15,598 nt of DNA, taken from VRUE01 sp035556755 (GTDB lineage Bacteria > Actinomycetota > Thermoleophilia > Solirubrobacterales > 70-9). The notes under the pieces were generated by a model, which did not search any database, had not been told where the DNA came from, and saw nothing but the letters and a program-made list of their open reading frames with translations. The DNA lies in contig DATMEP010000129.1 in the NCBI GenBank assembly GCA_035556755.1, forward strand, positions 1 to 15,598, read 5' to 3'. Below, one piece after another: positions 7,278 to 13,296 of the stretch. The first letter of the stretch is position 1. Each line of letters begins with the position of its first letter. The position numbers and the translations under genes were made by a program.

Positions 7278-7901
7278 CTACGCGGCCGTTACCCCGTCCA
7301 GCAGCCGCCAGTTGGCCTTGAACGCGGACTCCGCCGCGGCGACCAGGGCGTCGGGGTCGGCGTCTGCCAGGTGGGCCTCGATCAGCGCCCGGCCCTCGTC
7401 AGCGTGATCGACGTCGGCCTTCTCGTGGACCCGGAAGTACTCGTTGCCGGCGCCGTCGCCGATGCCGTAGTGCTCGATGAGGCCCTCGCGCTTGGTCTGG
7501 GAGATCGCCGGCTGGCCGCTCTCGATCGCGTAGAGGCGGACCAGCTGGGAGAGGCGGCCGTCGCTCGCGGTCCAGGTGTCGACGCACTCCTTGGTCTCCG
7601 GCGTCGGGACCGCGGCGACCTCGCCGCCGACAGCCTCGACGAAGCCGTCCCAGAGAGCGACGTGTGCCTCCTCCTCCTCGGCGTGGCGGCGCAGTCCTGC
7701 GCGCTCGGCATCGGGAGCGGACTCGGCAACCGAGGCGCTGAGCCTGGCGATCGCGGCGGTCGCGTGGCGGTACTGGCCCGAGTAGCTCGCCAGTTCCTCG
7801 CGACTCAGCTCGCCTGCCGACCAGCGCTGGTAGAAGGGGTGCTCGAGCACGTTCCAGCGGGCACGGGCCTGCTCGATCCTCTGCCAGACGTCATTGCTCA
7901 C
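7278..7901 (-). CDS. CADD/PqqC-like iron-containing redox enzyme (haem-oxygenase-like diiron fold)
   Basis: This 207-residue protein matches the all-helical TenA/PqqC/CADD superfamily in length and motifs. The core metal motif HxxxDxxH is present as H159, D163 and H166. Upstream are E127 (in YAIESGQP) and an ExxH pair, E77 and H80 (in a run of glutamates). HPFYQRW (21-27) and ASYSGQY (38-44) place Y24 and Y40 with the spacing of the two N-terminal tyrosines I recall in chlamydial CADD, which makes p-aminobenzoate from its own tyrosine. A similar folate role here is inference; an oxygenase of another substrate is possible. The start is GTG at 7901, fixed by AAGGAGGT 5 nt upstream. It is the first gene of the minus run and divergent from the DipZ-like gene. 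Confidence 0.83.
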   Translation of the reverse strand: MSNDVWQRIEQARARWNVLEHPFYQRWSAGELSREELASYSGQYRHATAAIARLSASVAESAPDAERAGLRRHAEEEEAHVALWDGFVEAVGGEVAAVPTPETKECVDTWTASDGRLSQLVRLYAIESGQPAISQTKREGLIEHYGIGDGAGNEYFRVHEKADVDHADEGRALIEAHLADADPDALVAAAESAFKANWRLLDGVTAA

Positions 7902-7941
7902 GGGGACCTCCTTGGTTCGCCGATGGTGGACCGGGCTGCCC

Positions 7942-7951
7942 AGGATAACGT
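7942..7951. promoter_or_regulatory. Overlapping divergent -10 elements (TAACGT on +, TATCCT on -)
   Basis: The ten bases AGGATAACGT contain TAACGT on the plus strand (7946-7951), 7 nt before GTG at 7959, and TATCCT on the minus strand (7947-7942), about 41 nt before the CADD-like GTG at 7901. The two hexamers share two bases, so polymerase could not occupy both at once. No convincing -35 boxes were found. This is a prediction from the TAnnnT pattern. Confidence 0.5.
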
Positions 7952-7958
7952 CCCGGGG

Positions 7959-8786
7959 GTGCGCCCGGACCGGGACTACATCGCCGCCCCGGACCTGCCC
8001 GCTGAGATCGAGTGGATCGGCGACGCCCCCGACTCGATGCCGACGCTGACCGCGGCCGGACCGGCGCTGGTCCACTTCTTCGACTTCGCCCAGGTCAACA
8101 GCGTGCGGACGCTGCCCTACATCTCCGAGTGGGCGCGCCGCTACGGCGAGCACGGCCTGCAGACGATCGGCGTGCAGGCTCCGCGCTTCCCCTTCGGGGC
8201 CGATCGAGAGGCGGTCGCGGCGGGGCTGGAGCGACTCGGAGTCGGGTTCCCGGTCGCGATCGACGCCGAGCGCGACCTCTGGCACGACTACGGCTGCACC
8301 GGGTGGCCCAGCCTCTTCCTCTGGAAGCAGGGCGGCTCGCTGGCCTGGGTCCACTTCGGCGAGGGCGAGTACCGCGGCACCGAGGAGGCGATCCAGGCCG
8401 AGCTGCGCGAGGCCGACGCCCTGCGGGAGCTGCCGCCGCCGATGGCGCCGCTGCGCCCGACCGACGCACCGGGCACCCAGGTGATGGCGCCGACGCCGGA
8501 GGTCTTCCCTGGCGGCTCCTGGGAGCGGGCCTGGACGGCGGGCGAGGACGGCGAGGAGCTGGAGGTTCCCTACGAGGCCGGCGGCGCCTACGCAACGGTC
8601 GAGGGTGCGGGTGAGATCGCGGTCGAAATAGACGGCTCGGCAAGCCAGCCGATCGAGGTCAGCGGTCCCGCCCTCTACACCCTCGCCAAGCATCCCGGCC
8701 ACGAGCGCCACGCACTGACCCTGCGCCCCTCGTCCGGCCTCCGCATCTGGTCCCTCAGCTTCGCCGCCGGAGTGCCTCAGGCGTAG
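7959..8786 (+). CDS. DipZ-like thioredoxin-fold protein lacking the CxxC (soluble, redox-dead)
   Basis: This 275-residue protein matches the thioredoxin and C-terminal domains of DipZ/TlpA-type proteins without the membrane part. HFFDFAQVNSVRTLPYI (39-55) aligns with the DipZ active-site strand, but the CxxC cysteines are Q45 and S48. Other fold landmarks remain: IGVQAPRFPF, WHDYGCTGWPS with probable cis-Pro P117, and VHFGEGEY (131-138). C113 is a lone cysteine. Residues about 175-275 (from PTPEVFPGG to WSLSFAAG) resemble the beta-rich C-terminal domain of DipZ. No signal peptide is visible. GTG at 7959 is preferred because TAACGT ends 7 nt upstream, fitting a leaderless start; an in-frame ATG at 7923 would add 12 residues but has no Shine-Dalgarno. 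The role is probably binding or structural. Confidence 0.8.
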   Translation: MRPDRDYIAAPDLPAEIEWIGDAPDSMPTLTAAGPALVHFFDFAQVNSVRTLPYISEWARRYGEHGLQTIGVQAPRFPFGADREAVAAGLERLGVGFPVAIDAERDLWHDYGCTGWPSLFLWKQGGSLAWVHFGEGEYRGTEEAIQAELREADALRELPPPMAPLRPTDAPGTQVMAPTPEVFPGGSWERAWTAGEDGEELEVPYEAGGAYATVEGAGEIAVEIDGSASQPIEVSGPALYTLAKHPGHERHALTLRPSSGLRIWSLSFAAGVPQA

Positions 8787-8812
8787 AGCCGGGATCGTTC
8801 CCGGCTCTACGC
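8781..8812. terminator. Bidirectional hairpin terminator between convergent genes
   Basis: A perfect 14-bp inverted repeat (8781-8794 and 8799-8812) surrounds a TCGT loop. It includes the TAG stop of the DipZ-like gene (8784-8786) and ends 7 bases before the stop of the convergent secreted-protein gene. Its GC-rich stem and place between two converging genes suggest termination in both directions, although no T-tract follows. Confidence 0.75.
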
Positions 8813-8819
8813 CGATCAT

Positions 8820-9524
8820 TCAAGGTTTGCTGTACCAGACGTCGTCGGTATCGCTTGTCACTGTCAATTTGGTGACGTATTCAGCACTTTCGGTTTCCGC
8901 CGATCCGCAGAGGCCGTGTTTTTTCCCTTTGACTTTTTGCGCTTTGAGTGTCGCTGTGACGTCGTCCCACCCCGGAACTACTTTGTTGTGGGTTTTGAAG
9001 GTTCCCAAGCCTTTTGCGGGCTCGTATGTCTGGGTGCAAACCACGATGCCCATCGGGAATTCATGGTTGCCGGCGGAATAGACCTCGAATTCGATCGCTT
9101 CTCCTTCGGGGCATTCGAGGTCGACCGTGCCTTCGAAGGTTTCCGCTTCCACTTCTTCTGGTTCGTTGAACAGGTATTCGCAGCCGTTCATCGTCACTTC
9201 GACCGGAAGCCCTTCTTCTTCGTTTTCGTCGAGGACGAAGCAATCGTCATAGCGGGGGCTGACTGCCAGGCTGGTGTCTGTGCCGCTGGCCGTGAAGCTG
9301 AAGATTTCATCTTCTGTGCAATGCGTGCTCTGGCCAAAAGCCGTAAAGAGATTCTCTTTGAACGTCCCGTACGATTTGGCATACACACCCGACACTGTGT
9401 GTTTTTTCATTGCCTTATCGCCGGCTGTGAGGACCCCTTGCGCCGTTGCCCCCGAGACGAAGATCGCGCTCATTGTCATCGTCGCGGCGGCCGCAAAGCC
9501 CAGCGCCCTGAGGTTGCGGATCAT
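8820..9524 (-). CDS. Secreted six-cysteine hypothetical protein, low GC
   Basis: This 234-residue protein has a Sec signal peptide (basic MIRNLR, hydrophobic core, cleavage near ATA-Q at about 28) and then a beta-rich, acidic domain with six cysteines at 69, 95, 115, 138, 163 and 206. Features such as SPRYDDC, VTMNGCEYLF and ECPEGEAIEF resemble a family of secreted hypothetical proteins I associate with Solirubrobacterales, which share a C...MNGC..F...CP.G pattern; the function is unknown. The even cysteine count suggests three disulfides. The start is ATG at 9524, with AAGGA about 8 nt upstream. Base composition is strikingly low (29 of 60 G or C in 8821-8880), unlike its neighbours, which suggests acquisition or unusual codon constraint. 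It is monocistronic, with a terminator just downstream. Confidence 0.78.
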   Translation of the reverse strand: MIRNLRALGFAAAATMTMSAIFVSGATAQGVLTAGDKAMKKHTVSGVYAKSYGTFKENLFTAFGQSTHCTEDEIFSFTASGTDTSLAVSPRYDDCFVLDENEEEGLPVEVTMNGCEYLFNEPEEVEAETFEGTVDLECPEGEAIEFEVYSAGNHEFPMGIVVCTQTYEPAKGLGTFKTHNKVVPGWDDVTATLKAQKVKGKKHGLCGSAETESAEYVTKLTVTSDTDDVWYSKP

Positions 9525-9551
9525 TTGCTCGTTCCTTTCGCTTCAACTGGT

Positions 9552-9577
9552 GAGCCGCGCGGCTCTAGCGGGCCCGC
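9552..9577. promoter_or_regulatory. Two adjacent perfect palindromes upstream of the secreted-protein gene
   Basis: GAGCCGCGCGGCTC (9552-9565) and GCGGGCCCGC (9568-9577) are both perfect palindromes, two bases apart, in the 113-bp gap between ispH and the secreted-protein gene, 28 bp from its ATG. They could be an operator, a 5'-UTR hairpin pair, or part of a terminator for ispH. Role not determined. Confidence 0.4.
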
Positions 9578-9637
9578 GGCCGACGAGCCAGAGATGGGTA
9601 GAAGCAAACCAGTTTAGTCGAAAATCTTTGAGCGCTG

Positions 9638-10603
9638 CTAGACCCGCGCGGCGACAGCGTCGCGGATCTTTTTGGGGAGCATGAAGCGCACGTCCTCGTG
9701 GACGGTGCGCAGCTCGGAGACGTCCTCCACCCCGCGCTCTCGGAAGGACTCGACGAGGGCCTCGACCAGCTCCTCAGGAGCGCTGGCGCCGGAGGTGATG
9801 CCGACCGTCTCGACCCCCTCAAGCCACTCCTCCTGGACCTGGGTGTGGTTGTCGATCAGGTGCGAGGCGGCGCCGTGCTCGCGCGCCACCTCGACCAGCC
9901 GGTTTGAGTTGGAGGAGTTGGTCGAGCCGATCACCAGCACCAGGTCGCACTCGCGGGCGAGCTGCTTGACGGCTATCTGGCGGTTGGTCGTCGCGTAACA
10001 GATGTCGTCGGACTTGGGGCTGACGATCGCCGGGAACTTGGCCCGCAGAGCGGCGATGATCTCGGTGGTCTCGTCGACCGAGAGCGTCGTTTGCGTGATC
10101 AGGGCGACCCGCTCGGGGTTGGGCAGCTCCAGCTCGGCAACCTCCTCCACGGTCTGGACGAGGACGATGCTGCCGGGGGCCTCCCCCATCGTCCCTTCGA
10201 CCTCCTCGTGGCCAGCGTGGCCGACCATCACGATCGTGTAGCCGTCGGCGGCGAAGCGGCGCGCCTCGACGTGGACCTTGGTGACGAGCGGGCAGGTGGC
10301 GTCGATCGTGCGCAGCTTGCGGGCGGCGGCGTTGTCGTGGACGGCCGGAGCCACCCCATGGGCGGAGAAGACGACCATCTCACCCTCGGGGACCTCGGTC
10401 TCCTGGTCGACGAAGATCGCCCCCCGTTTCGCCAGCTCCTCGACCACGTGTTTGTTGTGGACGATCTCCTTGCGGACGTAGACGGGGGCGCCGTGGAGGT
10501 CGAGCGCGCGTTCGACGGTCTCGACGGCGCGGTCGACCCCGGCGCAGTAGCCGCGCGGCGCGGCAAGCAGCACCCGTTTGGGGGCGGTGGCGGTGGGGGT
10601 CAT
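9638..10603 (-). CDS. ispH: 4-hydroxy-3-methylbut-2-enyl diphosphate reductase
   Basis: IspH is the last enzyme of the MEP isoprenoid pathway and reduces HMBPP to IPP and DMAPP with a [4Fe-4S] cluster. All three cluster cysteines are present: C20 in APRGYCAGVDRA, C104 in DATCPLVTKVH and C202 in DDICYATTNRQ (numbered from ATG). Substrate-binding histidines appear in IVHNKH and FSAHGV, and the catalytic glutamate segment is GHAGHEEVEGT. SNSNRL and TSGASAPE near the C-terminus are also diagnostic. Length (321 residues) is typical. I chose ATG at 10603; a GTG codon directly before it (10606) is an equal alternative. There is no Shine-Dalgarno; TACCCT sits 7 nt upstream, suggesting a leaderless message. 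Its Fe-S dependence fits with the Suf genes in the window. It is divergent from the WS/DGAT gene. Confidence 0.97.
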   Translation of the reverse strand: MTPTATAPKRVLLAAPRGYCAGVDRAVETVERALDLHGAPVYVRKEIVHNKHVVEELAKRGAIFVDQETEVPEGEMVVFSAHGVAPAVHDNAAARKLRTIDATCPLVTKVHVEARRFAADGYTIVMVGHAGHEEVEGTMGEAPGSIVLVQTVEEVAELELPNPERVALITQTTLSVDETTEIIAALRAKFPAIVSPKSDDICYATTNRQIAVKQLARECDLVLVIGSTNSSNSNRLVEVAREHGAASHLIDNHTQVQEEWLEGVETVGITSGASAPEELVEALVESFRERGVEDVSELRTVHEDVRFMLPKKIRDAVAARV

Positions 10604-10610
10604 CACCCGC

Positions 10611-10616
10611 AGGGTA
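10611..10616 (-). promoter_or_regulatory. Predicted -10 element of ispH (TACCCT)
   Basis: On the minus strand TACCCT ends 7 nt before the ATG at 10603, matching the spacing expected for a transcript starting at or next to the start codon. No -35 consensus was seen. Confidence 0.5.
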
Positions 10617-10671
10617 CCGGTGGGCGCCTTGCGAACCGGCGGGCGGGCCGGCCCCGCCGGCGGGACGCGGC

Positions 10672-10677
10672 TAGCCT
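10672..10677 (+). promoter_or_regulatory. Predicted -10 element of the WS/DGAT gene (TAGCCT)
   Basis: TAGCCT is followed by exactly 6 nt and then ATG at 10684; no Shine-Dalgarno lies between. This fits leaderless transcription. The 56-bp gap to the divergent ispH -10 would hold both upstream promoter regions. Confidence 0.55.
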
Positions 10678-10683
10678 TTCCCC

Positions 10684-12099
10684 ATGAGCACGGCTGGAGG
10701 ACACCTCGAAAGGCTGACCGCGGTGGACGCCTCGTTCCTGACCAACGAGAGCTCGTCCAGCCACATGCACATCGGCGGCATCCTCATCTTCGAGGGCCCG
10801 CCACCGCGCTACGTCGACCTGGTCGAGCACGTGCGCGGGCGGCTGGACCAGGTGCCGCGCTTCCGCCAGCGCCTCGCCGTGCCGCCACTGGAGGCCGGAC
10901 GCCCGCTCTGGGCGGACGACGTCAACTTCAACCTGACCTACCACATCCGCCACACCGCGCTGCCCGAGCCGGGTGGCGAGGCGCAGCTGAAGCGACTCGC
11001 CGGCCGTGTCTTCTCCCAGCAGCTCGACCGCTCCAAGCCGCTCTGGGAGATGTGGTTGGTGCAGGGACTTGAGCGCGACCGCTTCGCGATCCTGACCAAG
11101 ACCCACCACGCGATGGTCGACGGGATCTCCGGCGTCGACATCGGCACCGTCCTCTTCGACCTCGAGCCGATCCCGGAGCCGGCGCCGGCCGATGACGGCT
11201 GGCAGCCGCATCCCGCCCCCAGCACCAGGCACCTGATCGCGCGCGGGGCGAGCGACGCCGCCGCCACGCCGGTGAAGCTGGCCGAGCGCGCGGCGGAGGC
11301 GGTGCGGCACCCCGAGACGGCGGCACGGCGGCTGGTCGAGGCCGTGGAGGGGCTGACCGAGGTGGTCGGCGCCTTCGCCGACCCGGCACCGGACGTGCCG
11401 CTCAACCAGCCAATCGGCCCGCACCGGCGCTTCACCTGGGCGCGCTCGGAGCTGGCGACCTTCAAACGGATCAAGGACTCGCTGGGCGGGACGGTCAACG
11501 ACGTCGTCCTCGCCGTCGTCACCGGGGCGGTGCGCAAGTGGTTGCACCAGCGCGGCGTCCGCACCGAGGGCCTCGAGCTGCGCGCGCTGGTGCCGGTCTC
11601 GATCCGCACCGCGGACGAGCGCGGGGAACTCGGCAACCGGCTCGCCGCGATGCGCGGGCCGCTGCCGGTCTACGTCGAGGACCCGGTGCGGCGGTTGCGC
11701 GTGGTCAGCGAGCAGATGGAGGGGCTGAAGCGCTCCAAGCAGGCGCTCGGCGCCGAGGTGATCGCCCGCTTCAACGACTTCGCCCCGCCGACCCTGCTCG
11801 CCCAGGCGGCGCGGATCAACTTCTCGACCCGGCTCTTCAACCTGATCGTCACCAACGTGCCCGGCCCGCAGATCCCCCTGTACGTGCTCGGCCGCGAGCT
11901 GGAGGAGGTCTTCCCCGTCGCCTTCCTGCCGCCGAACCACGCGATGGCGGTGGCGATCATGAGCTACAACGGCCGCATCTGCTTCGGCCTGCTGGCCGAC
12001 TACGACTCGATGGAGGACGTCGAAGCGATCGCCAAGGGGATCGACGAGTCGCTCGCCGAGCTGGAGGAAGCGGCCGCGGCGGCTGCCGCCCCTGCCTGA
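10684..12099 (+). CDS. Wax ester synthase / diacylglycerol acyltransferase (WS/DGAT family)
   Basis: This 471-residue protein has the family hallmarks. The catalytic HHxxxDG motif is H141-H142-A-M-V-D146-G147, with the second histidine as catalytic base. SKPLWEMWLVQGL (117-129) is the PLW motif, and GGTVNDVVLAVVTGA is the ND motif. The N-terminus begins with the usual LTAVDASFLTNE and MHIGGI segments. The enzyme joins acyl-CoA to diacylglycerol or a fatty alcohol, making triacylglycerol or wax ester at the inner face of the membrane; which product dominates cannot be read from sequence. An Ala/Glu-rich tail ends the protein. The start is ATG at 10684, with TAGCCT 6 nt upstream and no Shine-Dalgarno (predicted leaderless). 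fxsA follows 38 nt downstream with its own predicted -10. Confidence 0.94.
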   Translation: MSTAGGHLERLTAVDASFLTNESSSSHMHIGGILIFEGPPPRYVDLVEHVRGRLDQVPRFRQRLAVPPLEAGRPLWADDVNFNLTYHIRHTALPEPGGEAQLKRLAGRVFSQQLDRSKPLWEMWLVQGLERDRFAILTKTHHAMVDGISGVDIGTVLFDLEPIPEPAPADDGWQPHPAPSTRHLIARGASDAAATPVKLAERAAEAVRHPETAARRLVEAVEGLTEVVGAFADPAPDVPLNQPIGPHRRFTWARSELATFKRIKDSLGGTVNDVVLAVVTGAVRKWLHQRGVRTEGLELRALVPVSIRTADERGELGNRLAAMRGPLPVYVEDPVRRLRVVSEQMEGLKRSKQALGAEVIARFNDFAPPTLLAQAARINFSTRLFNLIVTNVPGPQIPLYVLGRELEEVFPVAFLPPNHAMAVAIMSYNGRICFGLLADYDSMEDVEAIAKGIDESLAELEEAAAAAAAPA

Positions 12100-12125
12100 G
12101 GTCAGAGCCGGCGCATCACCCGCAC

Positions 12126-12131
12126 TAGGGT
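12126..12131 (+). promoter_or_regulatory. Predicted -10 element of fxsA (TAGGGT)
   Basis: TAGGGT is followed by 6 nt and GTG at 12138, the same geometry as before the WS/DGAT gene. It suggests an independent leaderless promoter in the short gap after the WS/DGAT stop. Confidence 0.5.
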
Positions 12132-12137
12132 TGTCCC

Positions 12138-12608
12138 GTGGCCCTTCTCGTCGCCCTCTTCATCGCCGTCCCGATCCTCGAGCTGTACGTGATCATCCAG
12201 GTCGGGCAGGCGATCGGCGTCTGGCCGACCCTGGCGTTGCTCTTCGCCGACGCGATCCTCGGCTCGCTGCTGCTGCGCCACCAGGGCCGCGGCGCCTGGC
12301 GCCGCTTCAACGAGACGCTTGCCGAGCGGCGCTTCCCCGGCCGCGAGGTAGTCGACGGGGTACTGATCGTCGTCGGCGGCACGCTGCTGCTGACGCCGGG
12401 CTTCGTCACCGACATCTTCGGCCTGATCCTGCTGATCCCACCGTCCCGGGCGATCGTCCGCCGCCTCTTCCGCGGCTACATCGGCCGCCGCTTCGTCGTT
12501 GTCGGCCTGGGGGACCAGGCGATGCGCACCGGCCGTTCGACGCGCACCTACGACTACGAGGGAACCGCCGAAGAGATCGACTCAGACGACCCGCGCCTCG
12601 ATCGCTGA
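12138..12608 (+). CDS. fxsA: FxsA family membrane protein
   Basis: The first 105 residues of this 156-residue protein match FxsA: an opening membrane helix (FIAVPILELYVIIQVGQ), a second helix (PTLALLFADAILGSLLLRHQG), then an amphipathic linker with RFNETL. The conserved VVDGVLIVVGGTLLLTPGFVTDIFGLILLIPPSR stretch spans about 72-105. E. coli FxsA is known for relieving exclusion of phage T7 by F plasmid PifA; its normal role is unclear. The tail (120-156) is hydrophilic and acidic, ending in EEIDSDDPRLDR, and is variable in the family. The start is GTG at 12138, chosen because TAGGGT lies 6 nt upstream and the product begins directly at the first helix. No Shine-Dalgarno is present. Confidence 0.9.
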   Translation: MALLVALFIAVPILELYVIIQVGQAIGVWPTLALLFADAILGSLLLRHQGRGAWRRFNETLAERRFPGREVVDGVLIVVGGTLLLTPGFVTDIFGLILLIPPSRAIVRRLFRGYIGRRFVVVGLGDQAMRTGRSTRTYDYEGTAEEIDSDDPRLDR

Positions 12609-12649
12609 GTTTCAGACTGACCTGATTTTTCGCTGTCGAGTGCAGCGGA

Positions 12650-12655
12650 TACGTT
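12650..12655 (+). promoter_or_regulatory. Predicted -10 element of the low-GC gene pair (TACGTT)
   Basis: TACGTT is followed by exactly 6 nt and ATG at 12662, with no Shine-Dalgarno. The geometry is identical to the WS/DGAT and fxsA starts, supporting expression of the downstream two-gene module as a leaderless message. Confidence 0.5.
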
Positions 12656-12661
12656 TCAGCT

Positions 12662-12955
12662 ATGACTGATCCCTTCATCCGCCCGCTTTCGACCGATGCC
12701 CGCGTGCTGGTCGAGCTGAAGGGCCGTCCGCTGGAGCAGTACGCGGTCATGCTCCAGCTACGGAAGGAGGGCCTCTGGCAGACCATTCGCTTACTCGACA
12801 ATGCCCACGGCGACCACGATATGCACCGCTACACTGGAGCCGAGAAGCAGCCTGCAGAGCGGTTTGCGGAGGGCACGGTCAACGAGGTCGCGCCTATGGC
12901 AATCCGCTACTTGATCCACCACTGGGAAGCAATCGCAGAGTCATGGAAGAACTAG
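12662..12955 (+). CDS. Small hypothetical protein with DNAHGDHDxHR motif (possible TumE/DUF6516- or DUF7718-like)
   Basis: This 97-residue protein is the first gene of a two-gene unit in a lower-GC island (35 of 60 G or C in 12781-12840). Its centre reads TIRLLDNAHGDHDMHRY (41-57), an Asp/His-rich motif after two predicted beta strands (RVLVELKG and YAVMLQLRK). The C-terminus (75-97) is helical: VAPMAIRYLIHHWEAIAESW. A strand-strand-DNxHGxHxHR-helix layout recalls small toxin-like proteins such as TumE/DUF6516, and possibly DUF7718, but this is recollection of pattern, not a match. The conserved-looking histidines (H49, H52, H55) could form an active or metal site. The last 13 nt overlap the next gene, so the two are probably co-translated. 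Start ATG at 12662 is supported by the -10 spacing. Confidence 0.7.
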   Translation: MTDPFIRPLSTDARVLVELKGRPLEQYAVMLQLRKEGLWQTIRLLDNAHGDHDMHRYTGAEKQPAERFAEGTVNEVAPMAIRYLIHHWEAIAESWKN

Positions 12956-13296
12956 AGCGCAGCAAGTTCACCGCAGCAGGCGAGATCGCCAATGAGCGAT
13001 TGATCGAAGCTGCAACGGAACCCGATCGCTACCCCGAAGGGACCGCGTTTATCGCCGCTGACCAGGAGCATTTCGGCGCGGTTCTCGCTGAGGCCGTGGC
13101 AGAGCACCGGCCGCTGGCAATCGTCTACCCGGACGGCCGCGAGATCGTCGCAGCGCCCCGAGGGGGTGCCCTCGCATTTTTCGAGCACCTGTTAACTCGT
13201 CGCCGCGAGTCCAAGGGCAACCGCGCGCCCGCTGTGCCGCTGCCCGCCGATTACCAGGTGGAGATCAGGGATCGCCAACCTCTCGCCGCCGCCTGA
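12943..13296 (+). CDS. Small hypothetical protein, partner of the upstream gene
   Basis: This 117-residue protein begins with ATG at 12943 inside the end of the previous gene (13-nt overlap), strong evidence for a two-gene operon with coupled translation. It starts with an acidic helical region (MEELERSKFTAAGEIANERL) and a middle alpha/beta segment: DQEHFGAVLAEAVAEHRPLA, then IVYPDGREIVAAPRGG (60-75), a helix with FFEHLLTRRRES, and a hydrophilic tail. The middle segment is loosely reminiscent of small antitoxin-like proteins, with a strand-turn-strand IVYPDGREIV, but I recognise no family and see no helix-turn-helix. If the upstream protein is a toxin, this would be the natural antitoxin candidate; that is conjecture. 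The GC content is modest, as for its partner. Confidence 0.68.
   Translation: MEELERSKFTAAGEIANERLIEAATEPDRYPEGTAFIAADQEHFGAVLAEAVAEHRPLAIVYPDGREIVAAPRGGALAFFEHLLTRRRESKGNRAPAVPLPADYQVEIRDRQPLAAA

Noticed and set aside
7923..7958. ATG at 7923 as start of the DipZ-like gene
   Set aside because: It lacks a Shine-Dalgarno and would place its promoter inside the CADD-like leader. GTG at 7959 has TAACGT 7 nt upstream. It remains a possible alternative.
7278..8819. Extending the CADD-like protein N-terminally to a 513-residue fusion
   Set aside because: AAGGAGGT positioned 5 nt before GTG at 7901 fixes the start. The upstream extension is antisense to the DipZ-like gene and looks like shadow composition.
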